NCBI GenBank assembly: GCA_046303515.1
Contig: JBKCGI010000115.1
Span: 8,449-72,448 of the forward strand
Length of the DNA: 64,000 nt
Reading direction: 5' to 3'
DNA from: M2408 sp046303515
GTDB taxonomy: Bacteria > Bacteroidota > Bacteroidia > Flavobacteriales_D > Crocinitomicaceae
Shown: positions 1-7,849 of the stretch, one piece after another
Position numbering within the stretch: position 1 is the stretch's first letter
Layout: every line of letters begins with the position of its first letter
Position numbers and translations under genes: made by a program
The notes under the pieces: generated by a model
Database searches by the model: none
Seen by the model: the letters and a program-made list of their open reading frames with translations, nothing else
What the model was told of the DNA's origin: nothing

Positions 1-1
1 T

Positions 2-2284
2 ACAGACGAAAATGGAAATTACAAATTGAGTTTAGAAACAGGTACATACAACATCAAGGTAATTGCTGTAGGATATGTTCCTCAAACACAATACAATATT
101 GTTGTGAGTTCGGGTGGGGTACAACAGGTTAATTTTGAATTAGTTAACTCGGTTACTGATTTAAAGGAAGTTACCATTACAGATAAAAAAGATACGAAAG
201 CTGCTACAACGGATATGATAACGCCTTTGTCGGTGCAACAACTTACCACCGAGGAAATTAAATCCAATCCTGGAGGAGGTTTTGATGTGTCAAAAGTGGT
301 TCAAACGCTACCAGGAATTGGGTCGAGTGGAGGGGGAGCACCACGAAATGACATTATCGTAAGAGGAGGAGCACCAAATGAAAACGTATATTATTTAGAT
401 GGAATAGAAATTCCTGTTTTAAATCACTTCCAAACACAAGGTTCTTCTGGTGGTGCGCAAGGAATATTAAATGTCACTTTTATCGAGGATTTGAAATTGA
501 GTTCTTCTGCTTTTGATGCGCGCTATGACAATGCCTTGGCTTCTACTTTTGTGATTAAACAAAGACAGGGTAACAGTGAAAAAGTGAGTGGAAATTTGAG
601 AACAAGTTTAACAGAATCAGCTTTTACTTTAGAAGGACCTTTGAGTAAATCTAAGAAAAATAATTTCTTGCTTTCTTCTCGTTTTTCCTATTTGGATTTG
701 TTGTTTACCTTGATTGATCTGCCAATTCGTCCGCGTTATTCTGATTTTCAGTATAAAGTGACGCACAAATTCAGTAACAAAACAACCTTAACTGCCATTG
801 GGATTGGTGCAATCGATAAGTTTAGCTTTGGTGCTACGAAAAATTCTTCTCCAGAAAACGAATATTTCCGTCGTTCTTTGCCTTTCATCGAGCAATGGAA
901 TTACACTACTGGCTTCAATGTCAAACATTTGATTAAAAAAGGCTATATGAATTTTTCTTTGAGTCGAAATATGTTCAACAACGAAATAAATCGTTATGAA
1001 GATGCTCGAAATGACGAAGAAGAATTCAAAAATTTGGGTTTAGTTTCGCAAGAAATTGAAAACAAATTCCGTTTCGACTTCAATAAATATGTCAATGGAT
1101 GGAAATATTCTTTTGGTGTGATGGGGCAATACGTGAAATACAACACGGATTTTTACTCTAAATTATCAAACGCTGTTTACGACACGAATGGTGTTTTGGT
1201 GAGTCCAACAATTGAGTTTTCCTCCAAAAGCGCGATTGAATTCTTTAAATATGGTGCTTTTGGTCAAGTGTCTAAGAATTTTTTCAATGAAAAGTTACTA
1301 GTTTCTGGAGGTTTACGAAGCGATATGAATAATTTCTTGGAAGATGGAAATAATTTTCTTAAAACCATATCACCAAGACTTTCAGTTGCATTTCACGTAA
1401 ACAAAAAGTTTGATATTTCTGCTTCTGTTGGATCTTACTATAAAATCCCAACCTACACAACCTTAGGGTATAGAGATGCAAACAATGTTTTGGTAAACAA
1501 AAATTTACAATACATCAATTCTAAACATTATGTTTTTGGTGGACAATATTTGCCGAACGAAAGTTTGAGAATTACGCTGGAAGGATTCTATAAAACTTAT
1601 TCCAACTATCCAGTTTCCGTTTCAAATGGAATTTCTTTAGGAAACCAAGGTTCTGAATTTGGCGCAGTTGGAAATGAAGCCGTAACAAGTATCGGAAAAG
1701 GTGAAACCTATGGATTTGAGGTGTTTGTACAACAAAAATTAGTGAAAAAGATTTTCTATTTCGCGAGTTATTCATTTGTGCGTAGTTTTTATTCAGGTGC
1801 AGACGATGCCTTAATTGCTTCCGCATGGGATAATCAGCATTTACTTTCTGCAACAGTAGGTTATAAATTGAAAAAAAATTGGCAAATTGGAGTTAAATAC
1901 CGTTTGGCTGGAGGAGTTCCATACACGCCCTTTAATTTAGATCAATCTCAAGCGACTTATGCAACTACAGGTGTTGGATTTTTAGATTATACCAACTTAA
2001 ATTCTCAACGTTTGGAAGCTTTTAATCAGGTTGATTTGAGAATTGATAAGATTGCCAATTTCAAGAAATTTACATTGACATTTTTTATTGATATCCAGAA
2101 TTTGTTGTTGAACGCTCAGCAAGGAACACCATATTATACTTTCCAAAGAAATGCTGACAATTCAGCTTTCGAAACAACTGATGGTCAAGCTTTAAAAGTC
2201 GATGGTTCAAATGGAATTCCATTGGTTTTGGAAAATAGTTCTAAAAATGTGACTCCAAGTTTGGGTTTAATTTTTGATTTTTAG
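2..2284 (+). CDS. TonB-dependent receptor, 5' end outside window
   Basis: The frame is open from the first bases of the window, so the gene begins upstream; the TTG at 26 is not a credible start. The first ~45 visible residues are the end of a carboxypeptidase-regulatory-like domain (TDENGNYKLSL, then VIAVGY). A plug domain follows at about window bases 200-560 (IIVRGGAPNENVYYLDGI), then a long beta-barrel of about 550 residues ending in the aromatic residue typical of outer-membrane proteins (LGLIFDF). The family imports substrates across the outer membrane using TonB/ExbBD energy; a complete TonB operon lies at 44-47 kb. No SusD-like partner follows, so the substrate cannot be read from context. 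The stop is TAG. Confidence 0.93.
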   Translation, partial: TDENGNYKLSLETGTYNIKVIAVGYVPQTQYNIVVSSGGVQQVNFELVNSVTDLKEVTITDKKDTKAATTDMITPLSVQQLTTEEIKSNPGGGFDVSKVVQTLPGIGSSGGGAPRNDIIVRGGAPNENVYYLDGIEIPVLNHFQTQGSSGGAQGILNVTFIEDLKLSSSAFDARYDNALASTFVIKQRQGNSEKVSGNLRTSLTESAFTLEGPLSKSKKNNFLLSSRFSYLDLLFTLIDLPIRPRYSDFQYKVTHKFSNKTTLTAIGIGAIDKFSFGATKNSSPENEYFRRSLPFIEQWNYTTGFNVKHLIKKGYMNFSLSRNMFNNEINRYEDARNDEEEFKNLGLVSQEIENKFRFDFNKYVNGWKYSFGVMGQYVKYNTDFYSKLSNAVYDTNGVLVSPTIEFSSKSAIEFFKYGAFGQVSKNFFNEKLLVSGGLRSDMNNFLEDGNNFLKTISPRLSVAFHVNKKFDISASVGSYYKIPTYTTLGYRDANNVLVNKNLQYINSKHYVFGGQYLPNESLRITLEGFYKTYSNYPVSVSNGISLGNQGSEFGAVGNEAVTSIGKGETYGFEVFVQQKLVKKIFYFASYSFVRSFYSGADDALIASAWDNQHLLSATVGYKLKKNWQIGVKYRLAGGVPYTPFNLDQSQATYATTGVGFLDYTNLNSQRLEAFNQVDLRIDKIANFKKFTLTFFIDIQNLLLNAQQGTPYYTFQRNADNSAFETTDGQALKVDGSNGIPLVLENSSKNVTPSLGLIFDF

Positions 2285-2301
2285 TCTGAAATTTTTAATT
2301 A

Positions 2302-2428
2302 AAACACAAAGTAACATAGTTTTTTCAATGTTTAAAATTGATTCAAGTAGTTCTTTATGGTAGACTATAAAAACTATGAAAAACTCCTAAAACTATGTTA
2401 TCTTAAACATACTATGTGCCTATGTGTT
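2302..2428. repeat. Interspersed repeat, CTATGTG family, inverted ends
   Basis: AT-rich spacer between two convergent genes. AACACAAAGTAACATAG at 2302-2318 and CTATGTGCCTATGTGTT at 2412-2428 are imperfect inverted copies, and AACTATG/CATAGTT words recur between them. A related word, CTATGGAACTATGTGTT, occurs at 13744-13760 in another intergenic spacer, so this is a dispersed family rather than a single local hairpin. Confidence 0.5.
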
Positions 2429-2446
2429 TATAAATTTCGCCTAAAC

Positions 2447-3280
2447 CTACTTCCCGAAATCATAACCGACTCCCACCAAAAATGAACCAATGGTGTGTCT
2501 TACATTTTCAGGTGGTTTGCTGTCGTGGAACACATTTAAATCCATTTTAAAACGAATTTTTTTGCTGATTTGCGTATTAAAAGCATATTGTCCAGCAAAG
2601 CGAAAATCTGAAAAATCTTCAATATTTGGTTGGTAATACGTTGTTCCAGAAAAAGAAAAATGCTTAAAATTCATGAACCAAGATAAATACGAACTCCAAC
2701 GGAATGAGGTGTTGAATTCATTATTAGGTTGAATTTCCTCATATTCATAAAACAAAGAAGTTCCCAAAAATGCTTTTATGTTTTTTTTGTCGATAATTTT
2801 GTCTCGCAAACCAGTTCCAATCAAACTTCTAGATTTTTGATTCAGTAATTGATTGTATTGAATTTGGGCATAAGATTCCCATTTCCAAGTAGAATTTTTA
2901 ATGCGGTAGGAATAACGAAAATGACTCATTCCAGAATTGGCATAAACCGTTTTTCCGCCGGAATAAAAAAAGTCGTTCAGTAAGAAAAAATAATGTTTTC
3001 TCGTTTTATATTGAATTCTGCCTTTAGCGTTTAGGTTGTAAATAAAATCTTTGTTTTGAATATACGAGAAAGTAGCATCCAAAGCACCACTCCAGCCAGT
3101 CGTGTCATCGTAAATACGTTTGTTTTCGATATTAACGATTTGGGAGAAATTTTTATTGAATAAAAAAAATGTAAGTAAGATTGAAAGCGAGATTTTTGGA
3201 ATGAATTTTTTGTTCTCACCCTTTTTTCCCCTATAAAGCGGGAGGTTGCTTATTGCCTCAACTAAAAATTTTAAACACAT
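2447..3280 (-). CDS. DUF481-like outer-membrane beta-barrel protein
   Basis: 277 codons from the only in-frame ATG. The bulk is a DUF481-type pattern of alternating amphipathic strands (for example YNLNAKGRIQYKTRKHYFFLLNDFFY), ending in GVGYDFGK, which suits an outer-membrane barrel of unknown role. A convincing signal peptide (KKFIPKISLSILLTFFLF...NFSQ) begins only at about residue 24, behind an odd leader (MCLKFLVEAISNLPLYRG). A GTG at 3219 in the next frame would give a clean signal peptide if one more A stood in the A6 run at 3206-3211, so the start may be damaged by a one-base deletion or the annotated start may be wrong. It lies downstream of the lptF/G-like gene on the same strand. Confidence 0.7.
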   Translation of the reverse strand: MCLKFLVEAISNLPLYRGKKGENKKFIPKISLSILLTFFLFNKNFSQIVNIENKRIYDDTTGWSGALDATFSYIQNKDFIYNLNAKGRIQYKTRKHYFFLLNDFFYSGGKTVYANSGMSHFRYSYRIKNSTWKWESYAQIQYNQLLNQKSRSLIGTGLRDKIIDKKNIKAFLGTSLFYEYEEIQPNNEFNTSFRWSSYLSWFMNFKHFSFSGTTYYQPNIEDFSDFRFAGQYAFNTQISKKIRFKMDLNVFHDSKPPENVRHTIGSFLVGVGYDFGK

Positions 3281-3310
3281 AACTTTAAACTTCTAACTTT
3301 CAACTATAAA

Positions 3311-4384
3311 CTATTTAGGTGCTAATCGATACATAATCAATCCAATCGTACCAAATAAAATATTCGGAATCCAAGTGGCTAATAGGGGAGGGAATCCAAC
3401 ATTTTTAGCTGCCACAGTGGCAATTTGCATGGAGAAAATGTAGATGAAAACAAACAATAAACCAATAGCAATATTGATTCCTATTCCACCACGTTTTTTT
3501 CTGCTCGCAACGGCAACGCCCATAAGTGTTAATACATAAGTTGCAAATGGTAATGAAGTTCGCTGGTGCAACATAATTTCATAATCTGGAATTTTAGGAT
3601 TTCCCTTCCGTTTTTCCATTTCAATGAATTTGGTTAATTCCGAAAAGGTCATGGTTTCCGCACGACTTTCACGTATAGCCATTTCTTCAATTCTGAAATT
3701 AAGTGTCGTATCTAATTTTTGCCCAATAAGCATTTTGTCATTCGGGTAGCCAAAAGTACGTTTATAGTAATTTTTGATTTGCCATTTGTTTGTACCCAAA
3801 GTGTTTTGAGCCGTTTTGGCATTCAAAAAAGAAATTATTTTTCCGTCATTTGACCAAGTTTCAATGCGTAAATCATTCACAATGTTCAAATCACTGACAT
3901 AACTTGAAAAATAGACAATTTTATTCCCAGGAAACTGAGCATGATAATTTTCAACGAAAAGTCTATCTCTGTAATATTGTTCCTCAAAAGCAAGCCTTAC
4001 TTTGTTTGAGGTGGGAACAATAAAGTGATTTAATACAAAGGATAAAACTGTTAAGATGGTAGCGCCAATAAAATAGGGTCTTAAAATACGTGTAAATGGT
4101 CGTCCACTAAACATAAGTGGGATAATTTCCGAATCTTGAGCCATTTTGGAGGTAAACCAAATAACTGATAAAAAGGTGATTAATGCGGAAAAAGTATTAC
4201 CGTAATAAACAATAAAATTAAGGTAATAATCTAAGATTATGGCTGAAAAACTAGCTTTATTCTCAATAAATTCACTTAATCGTTCGGAAATATCAAAAAC
4301 CATAGAAAACAACATCACAATCCCCAACATAAAAAAGAATGTTGTAAGAAATTTTTTAATGATGTATTTGTCTATTATGTTCAA
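3311..4384 (-). CDS. LptF/LptG family permease (YjgP/YjgQ)
   Basis: Inner-membrane component of the lipopolysaccharide export ABC transporter Lpt, which with LptB and LptC pulls LPS out of the inner membrane. The protein starts IIDKYIIKKFLTTFFFMLG, has N-terminal membrane helices, a periplasmic beta-jellyroll region (about residues 140-250) and C-terminal helices (YVLTLMGVAVASRKKRGG...), matching the YjgP/YjgQ layout. I take the TTG at 4384 as the start (357 aa): the longer ATG at 4444 would put a palindromic repeat (4409-4436) inside the coding sequence and add an N-terminus unlike the family. It lies 65 bp downstream of tgt and is probably co-transcribed with it. LptF versus LptG cannot be decided from sequence alone. 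Confidence 0.9.
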   Translation of the reverse strand: MNIIDKYIIKKFLTTFFFMLGIVMLFSMVFDISERLSEFIENKASFSAIILDYYLNFIVYYGNTFSALITFLSVIWFTSKMAQDSEIIPLMFSGRPFTRILRPYFIGATILTVLSFVLNHFIVPTSNKVRLAFEEQYYRDRLFVENYHAQFPGNKIVYFSSYVSDLNIVNDLRIETWSNDGKIISFLNAKTAQNTLGTNKWQIKNYYKRTFGYPNDKMLIGQKLDTTLNFRIEEMAIRESRAETMTFSELTKFIEMEKRKGNPKIPDYEIMLHQRTSLPFATYVLTLMGVAVASRKKRGGIGINIAIGLLFVFIYIFSMQIATVAAKNVGFPPLLATWIPNILFGTIGLIMYRLAPK

Positions 4385-4408
4385 TGTATTTGTTTTTTTG
4401 TTTGTGCC

Positions 4409-4436
4409 GTATGGACGAATTATTATTCGTCCCTGC
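4409..4436. repeat. REP-like palindrome
   Basis: GGACGAAT-TATT-ATTCGTCC is a perfect 8-bp stem with a 4-base loop; extended to 12-bp arms (4409-4420 and 4425-4436) it has two mismatches. It sits in the 65-bp spacer between tgt and the lptF/G-like gene. No T-tract follows on either strand, so it resembles a dispersed REP-type element more than an intrinsic terminator. Confidence 0.6.
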
Positions 4437-4449
4437 AACAACAAAAACT

Positions 4450-5580
4450 TTATAACCTTCTTCCTAGCTTTTTAACCATTTCTTCCTTCCAAACGGCAAA
4501 TGTTCCGTCCAAAATTCTCACTCTAGCTTCCTTAACTAACGCCAAATAAAATGCTAAGTTGTGAATAGTCGCAATTTGCATGCCTAAATATTCTTTCGCT
4601 TTGATTAAATGACGTAAATATGCTTTTGTGTAAACATGATCAACTGAAGCTGTTCCATTTGGGTCAATAGGTGAAAAATCAAATTCCCATTTTTGGTTTT
4701 TGATATTTATGGTTCCTTCAGAAGTGAATAAAAGTCCGTGACGCGCATTTCTAGAAGGCATTACACAATCCATCATATCAACTCCTAAAGCGATACTTTC
4801 TAAAATGTTAATTGGTGTTCCAACCCCCATCAAATAACGCGGTTTTTCTGTCGGCAAAATTGAACAAACTAAATCTGTCATTTCATACATGTCTTCATCC
4901 GGTTCACCAACTGAAAGTCCACCAATAGCGTTTCCAATAGCATCATATGAAGCAATGGTTTCAGCAGATTCTTTTCTCAAATCTTTATAGGTACTTCCTT
5001 GTACAATTGGGAAAAGTGCTTGTTGGTACCCGTATTTTGGTTCTGTTTTGTCCATGTGATCCATACAGCGCTTTAACCAACGATGTGTCATGTGCATGGA
5101 GCGTTTGGCATAGCCGTAATCACAAGGATAAGGAGTACATTCGTCAAAAGCCATGATGATGTCACCTCCAATAGAACGCTGTATTTCGATCGCTTTTTCA
5201 GGAGTGAAAAAATGATAACTGCCATCCAAGTGTGATTGAAATTTAACACCTTCTTCCTGAATTTTGTTTGAACTAGAAAGAGAATACACTTGATATCCAC
5301 CACTATCTGTTAAAATAGGTCTTTCCCAACCCATAAATTGATGTAAACCACCAGCTTTTTCAAGAACTTCTGTTCCTGGACGTAAGTACAAATGATAGGT
5401 ATTTCCTAAAATGATTTGAGCTTCTACTTCTTCTCTTAATTCTTGTTGATGAACTCCTTTTACGGAGCCAACTGTTCCAACAGGCATAAAAATTGGAGTT
5501 TCTATAACTCCATGATCGGTATGAAATGAGCCAGCACGCGCTTTTGTTTGCGTATCGGTCTTATGTAAATCAAAGTGCAT
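4450..5580 (-). CDS. tgt: tRNA-guanine transglycosylase (queuine tRNA-ribosyltransferase)
   Basis: Exchanges guanine-34 of GUN-anticodon tRNAs for a queuosine precursor. The TIM-barrel signatures are present: TDSGGYQVYSLSSS with its substrate-binding Asp, GGLSVGE, and the nucleophile region GVDMMDCVMPSRNARHG. The C-terminal zinc site is unusual: where typical bacterial enzymes have three cysteines (CxCxxC), this one reads DPNGTASVDHVYTKAYLRHL with no cysteine, while the later ATIHNL histidine is kept. I recall this as common in Bacteroidota, so it is probably lineage-typical. The start at 5580 (MHFDLHKTD, 376 aa) is preferred because the longer ATG at 5643 would place the promoter motif at 5605-5612 inside the gene. 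Confidence 0.96.
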   Translation of the reverse strand: MHFDLHKTDTQTKARAGSFHTDHGVIETPIFMPVGTVGSVKGVHQQELREEVEAQIILGNTYHLYLRPGTEVLEKAGGLHQFMGWERPILTDSGGYQVYSLSSSNKIQEEGVKFQSHLDGSYHFFTPEKAIEIQRSIGGDIIMAFDECTPYPCDYGYAKRSMHMTHRWLKRCMDHMDKTEPKYGYQQALFPIVQGSTYKDLRKESAETIASYDAIGNAIGGLSVGEPDEDMYEMTDLVCSILPTEKPRYLMGVGTPINILESIALGVDMMDCVMPSRNARHGLLFTSEGTINIKNQKWEFDFSPIDPNGTASVDHVYTKAYLRHLIKAKEYLGMQIATIHNLAFYLALVKEARVRILDGTFAVWKEEMVKKLGRRL

Positions 5581-5604
5581 ATCTTTGTTGATAAAAAATC
5601 TGCA

Positions 5605-5612
5605 CAAAGATA
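5605..5612 (-). promoter_or_regulatory. Bacteroidota -7 promoter element for tgt
   Basis: TATCTTTG on the minus strand fits the Bacteroidota -7 consensus TAnnTTTG and ends 24 bp before the chosen tgt start at 5580. No clear -33 TTTG is visible. It supports the shorter start of tgt. Confidence 0.5.
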
Positions 5613-5659
5613 AGATATTTACTAATGCTTCCCATCTTTGCACTAAAGTATTTGATTAA

Positions 5660-6802
5660 ATGGAATTATTACCCAGTTTTGAGCTCAACATTCATTTTAT
5701 AACATTTTGTTTTTTAGCGGGAATGTTGTTTTTTCAATTACTTTATGTTTTTGTGATCTACGTGCGTTTTGCCTTTTATAAAGAGAAAAAGCAAGCTCAA
5801 AACATGGAGTTTCCGCCTGTTTCAGTAGTGATTGCTGCACGAAATGAATCGGATAATTTACATCATTTTTTGCCTTTAATTTTAAATCAAAACTACCCAG
5901 ATTTTGAGGTCGTAGTGGTTAATCATCAGTCAATTGATGAATCTTATAATGTTTTGAATGCTTTAAAAATGCTCTATCCCGATAAATTAAAGGTGGTTGA
6001 AGTGGAAAGAAGTAGGCACTTAGGTACTGGAAAAAAATTCCCACTTTCTTTAGGTATAAAGGCTGCGAAGCACGAGTACTTTGTTATGACAGATGCGGAT
6101 TGCGCTCCCACAAGTGATAATTGGTTACGTTTGATGGTCTCAAAGTTTTCTGATAAAAAAGAATTGGTTTTAGGTTATGCTCCCTATAAAGTTTCCAAAG
6201 GATTTTTGAATAAAATCATTCGTTTGGACACTGCGATGATTGCTATGAATTATTTTTCATTTGCCTTAGCAAGATTACCTTATATGGGGGTTGGAAGAAA
6301 TATTGCCTATACCAAAAAGTTGTTCAACTCTGTGAATGGGTTCAAATCGCATTATGCAATTATTTCTGGAGATGATGATTTATTTGTGCAAGATACTGCA
6401 AGAAACAAAAATTATTGTATTCAAATTGATGATCAAGCGCACTGTGTCTCAAAGGCAAAAGAATCTTGGGCTTCTTGGGCGACACAGAAAAGTAGACATT
6501 ACAGCACGTCGCCTAAATATCAAGTTATTAAAAAGTTATTGTTAGGAATATATCCACTGACTTTGTTGTTGGCATGGATTTCCTTTGTTATTTTACTCTT
6601 TAATTCCGAATACAGAATTTTGAGTTCTGCTATTTTCGGCTTTGTAGTTATTATTAAATGGTGGATTCAAGGTTTATGTTTGGCAAAATTGAAGGCGAAA
6701 AGTTTTATCGCTCTTTTTCCATTTTTAGATTTGTTTTATGCAATTCTAATTCCTTGGATGTATTACACTTCAGAAAAATCTACTCAAACTAAATGGAAGT
6801 AA
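5660..6802 (+). CDS. Membrane-bound family 2 glycosyltransferase
   Basis: 380 aa. An N-terminal membrane helix (about residues 12-38) precedes a GT-A catalytic domain with VSVVIAARNESDNL, the metal-binding TDADC motif, GDDDLFV, and QKSRH in place of QxxRW. Three C-terminal hydrophobic segments (about 295-370) follow. The order matches processive or polyprenol-linked GT2 enzymes that build cell-surface glycans or lipids; the substrate is unknown. It starts 80 bp from the divergent tgt gene and its last 10 bp overlap the start of the downstream ECF sigma gene, implying translational coupling. Confidence 0.88.
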   Translation: MELLPSFELNIHFITFCFLAGMLFFQLLYVFVIYVRFAFYKEKKQAQNMEFPPVSVVIAARNESDNLHHFLPLILNQNYPDFEVVVVNHQSIDESYNVLNALKMLYPDKLKVVEVERSRHLGTGKKFPLSLGIKAAKHEYFVMTDADCAPTSDNWLRLMVSKFSDKKELVLGYAPYKVSKGFLNKIIRLDTAMIAMNYFSFALARLPYMGVGRNIAYTKKLFNSVNGFKSHYAIISGDDDLFVQDTARNKNYCIQIDDQAHCVSKAKESWASWATQKSRHYSTSPKYQVIKKLLLGIYPLTLLLAWISFVILLFNSEYRILSSAIFGFVVIIKWWIQGLCLAKLKAKSFIALFPFLDLFYAILIPWMYYTSEKSTQTKWK

Positions 6803-7398
6803 GCGAAAATTTATCAGATAAAGCCAAATACGACCTTGACTTGGTTGACAGAGCCAAAAGTGGAAGTCAGCAAGCTTTTGGTGAATTGATGGATCGTTAT
6901 CGTGAATCTATATATTTCATGATGTTTAAAATGGTTCGCAACCAAGATGATGCGGATGATTTAACAATTGAAGCATTCGGTAAAGCCTTTAGTCGTTTGG
7001 AGCAATACACTCCGAATTTTGCCTTCAGTACTTGGTTGTTTAAAATTGCGTCCAACAACTGTATCGATTTCATGCGTAAAAAGCGTGTGAAAGTTACATC
7101 TATGGACACTGGCTTTACTTCTTCTGATGGTGAAGTTTTTTACATCGATGCAAAATCCTCAGGACAAGATCCAGAAGAGGCAATCATTCATAGTCAGAAA
7201 GTCAAACACATGCGCTCTTTAGTTGAAAAACTTAAACCACGTTACCGTGAATTAGTTGAGTTGCGCTATTTTGAAGAATTAAGCTACGAAGAAATTTCTG
7301 AAACACTTAATCTACCGCTGGGAACAGTAAAAGCTCAATTATTTAGAGCAAGAGATTATCTAGCTGTTTTAATTGAGAATACAAAAGATACGATTTAA
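6793..7398 (+). CDS. RNA polymerase sigma factor, ECF subfamily
   Basis: 201 aa, which is the usual ECF length. Region 2 spans about residues 25-95 (AFGELMDRYRESIYFMMFKMVRN...DDLTIEAFGKAFSRL, then FSTWLFKIASNNCIDFMRKK). Region 4 spans about 145-195 (LKPRYRELVELRYFEELSYEEISETLNLPLGTVKAQLFRAR), with the helix-turn-helix at the end. The start overlaps the GT2 gene by 10 bp. No anti-sigma gene is next to it, so control may be transcriptional or by an unlinked partner. The linker between the two regions is long (about 45 residues). Confidence 0.93.
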   Translation: MEVSENLSDKAKYDLDLVDRAKSGSQQAFGELMDRYRESIYFMMFKMVRNQDDADDLTIEAFGKAFSRLEQYTPNFAFSTWLFKIASNNCIDFMRKKRVKVTSMDTGFTSSDGEVFYIDAKSSGQDPEEAIIHSQKVKHMRSLVEKLKPRYRELVELRYFEELSYEEISETLNLPLGTVKAQLFRARDYLAVLIENTKDTI

Positions 7399-7409
7399 TT
7401 TTCTTTCTT

Positions 7410-7441
7410 CCCCCTTTGGAGGGGGATTGAGGGGGAGGAAG
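7410..7441. repeat. CCCCCT/AGGGGG palindromic repeat
   Basis: CCCCCT-TTGG-AGGGGG at 7410-7425 is a perfect 6-bp stem, and a second AGGGGG block at 7429-7435 gives an alternative pairing. It begins 12 bp after the ECF sigma stop and stands out as the only GC-rich word in an AT-rich spacer. There is no T-tract, so a terminator role is uncertain; dispersed copies of this type are familiar in Bacteroidota genomes. Confidence 0.55.
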
Positions 7442-7531
7442 TTGTTTAAGAAATACACATTTTAATATTATTGAAATCTACTTGTATTGGCAAGATTATT
7501 GATTAATTAAAGTAGAAAATTTAAGATTAGT

Positions 7532-7837
7532 TTATTTCACTTCTACATATCGATTAAAGAAACTCCAATAATTTGAAACTTCTATTTGGATACATTTTTT
7601 ATTTTTGAGCACTTTAATTTCTCTATCTGATAGAGTATTGATACTCATATTTCCTTCATGATAAAAACCATCCAATTTGAATTTATAAACTAAAATTTTA
7701 CTGTTTTTTATTTTTGAAATCTTAGAAAATTTTGCGCAAAGAATTTGCTTGTTTGAAAACATAAAAGGACCTAATAGTAGAAATCCTGCAATAAATATAG
7801 TAAGGTAAATTACAATCCAATTCGTTTTTTTCTTCAT
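7532..7837 (-). CDS. Small membrane-anchored hypothetical protein
   Basis: 101 aa, not recognised. Residues 1-6 are positively charged (MKKKTN), followed by one hydrophobic segment (WIVIYLTIFIAGFLLLGPFMF) and a lysine-rich soluble part of about 70 residues. It may be a signal-anchored periplasmic or cell-surface protein. It begins 12 bp after the stop of the larger secreted protein gene on the same strand, so the two are probably one transcript. There are no catalytic motifs to suggest a function. Confidence 0.6.
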   Translation of the reverse strand: MKKKTNWIVIYLTIFIAGFLLLGPFMFSNKQILCAKFSKISKIKNSKILVYKFKLDGFYHEGNMSINTLSDREIKVLKNKKCIQIEVSNYWSFFNRYVEVK

Positions 7838-7849
7838 GATTGTCTTGTC

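Noticed and set aside
5581..5643. Longer start for tgt
   Set aside because: The added 21 residues match nothing in the family and cover the TATCTTTG promoter element.
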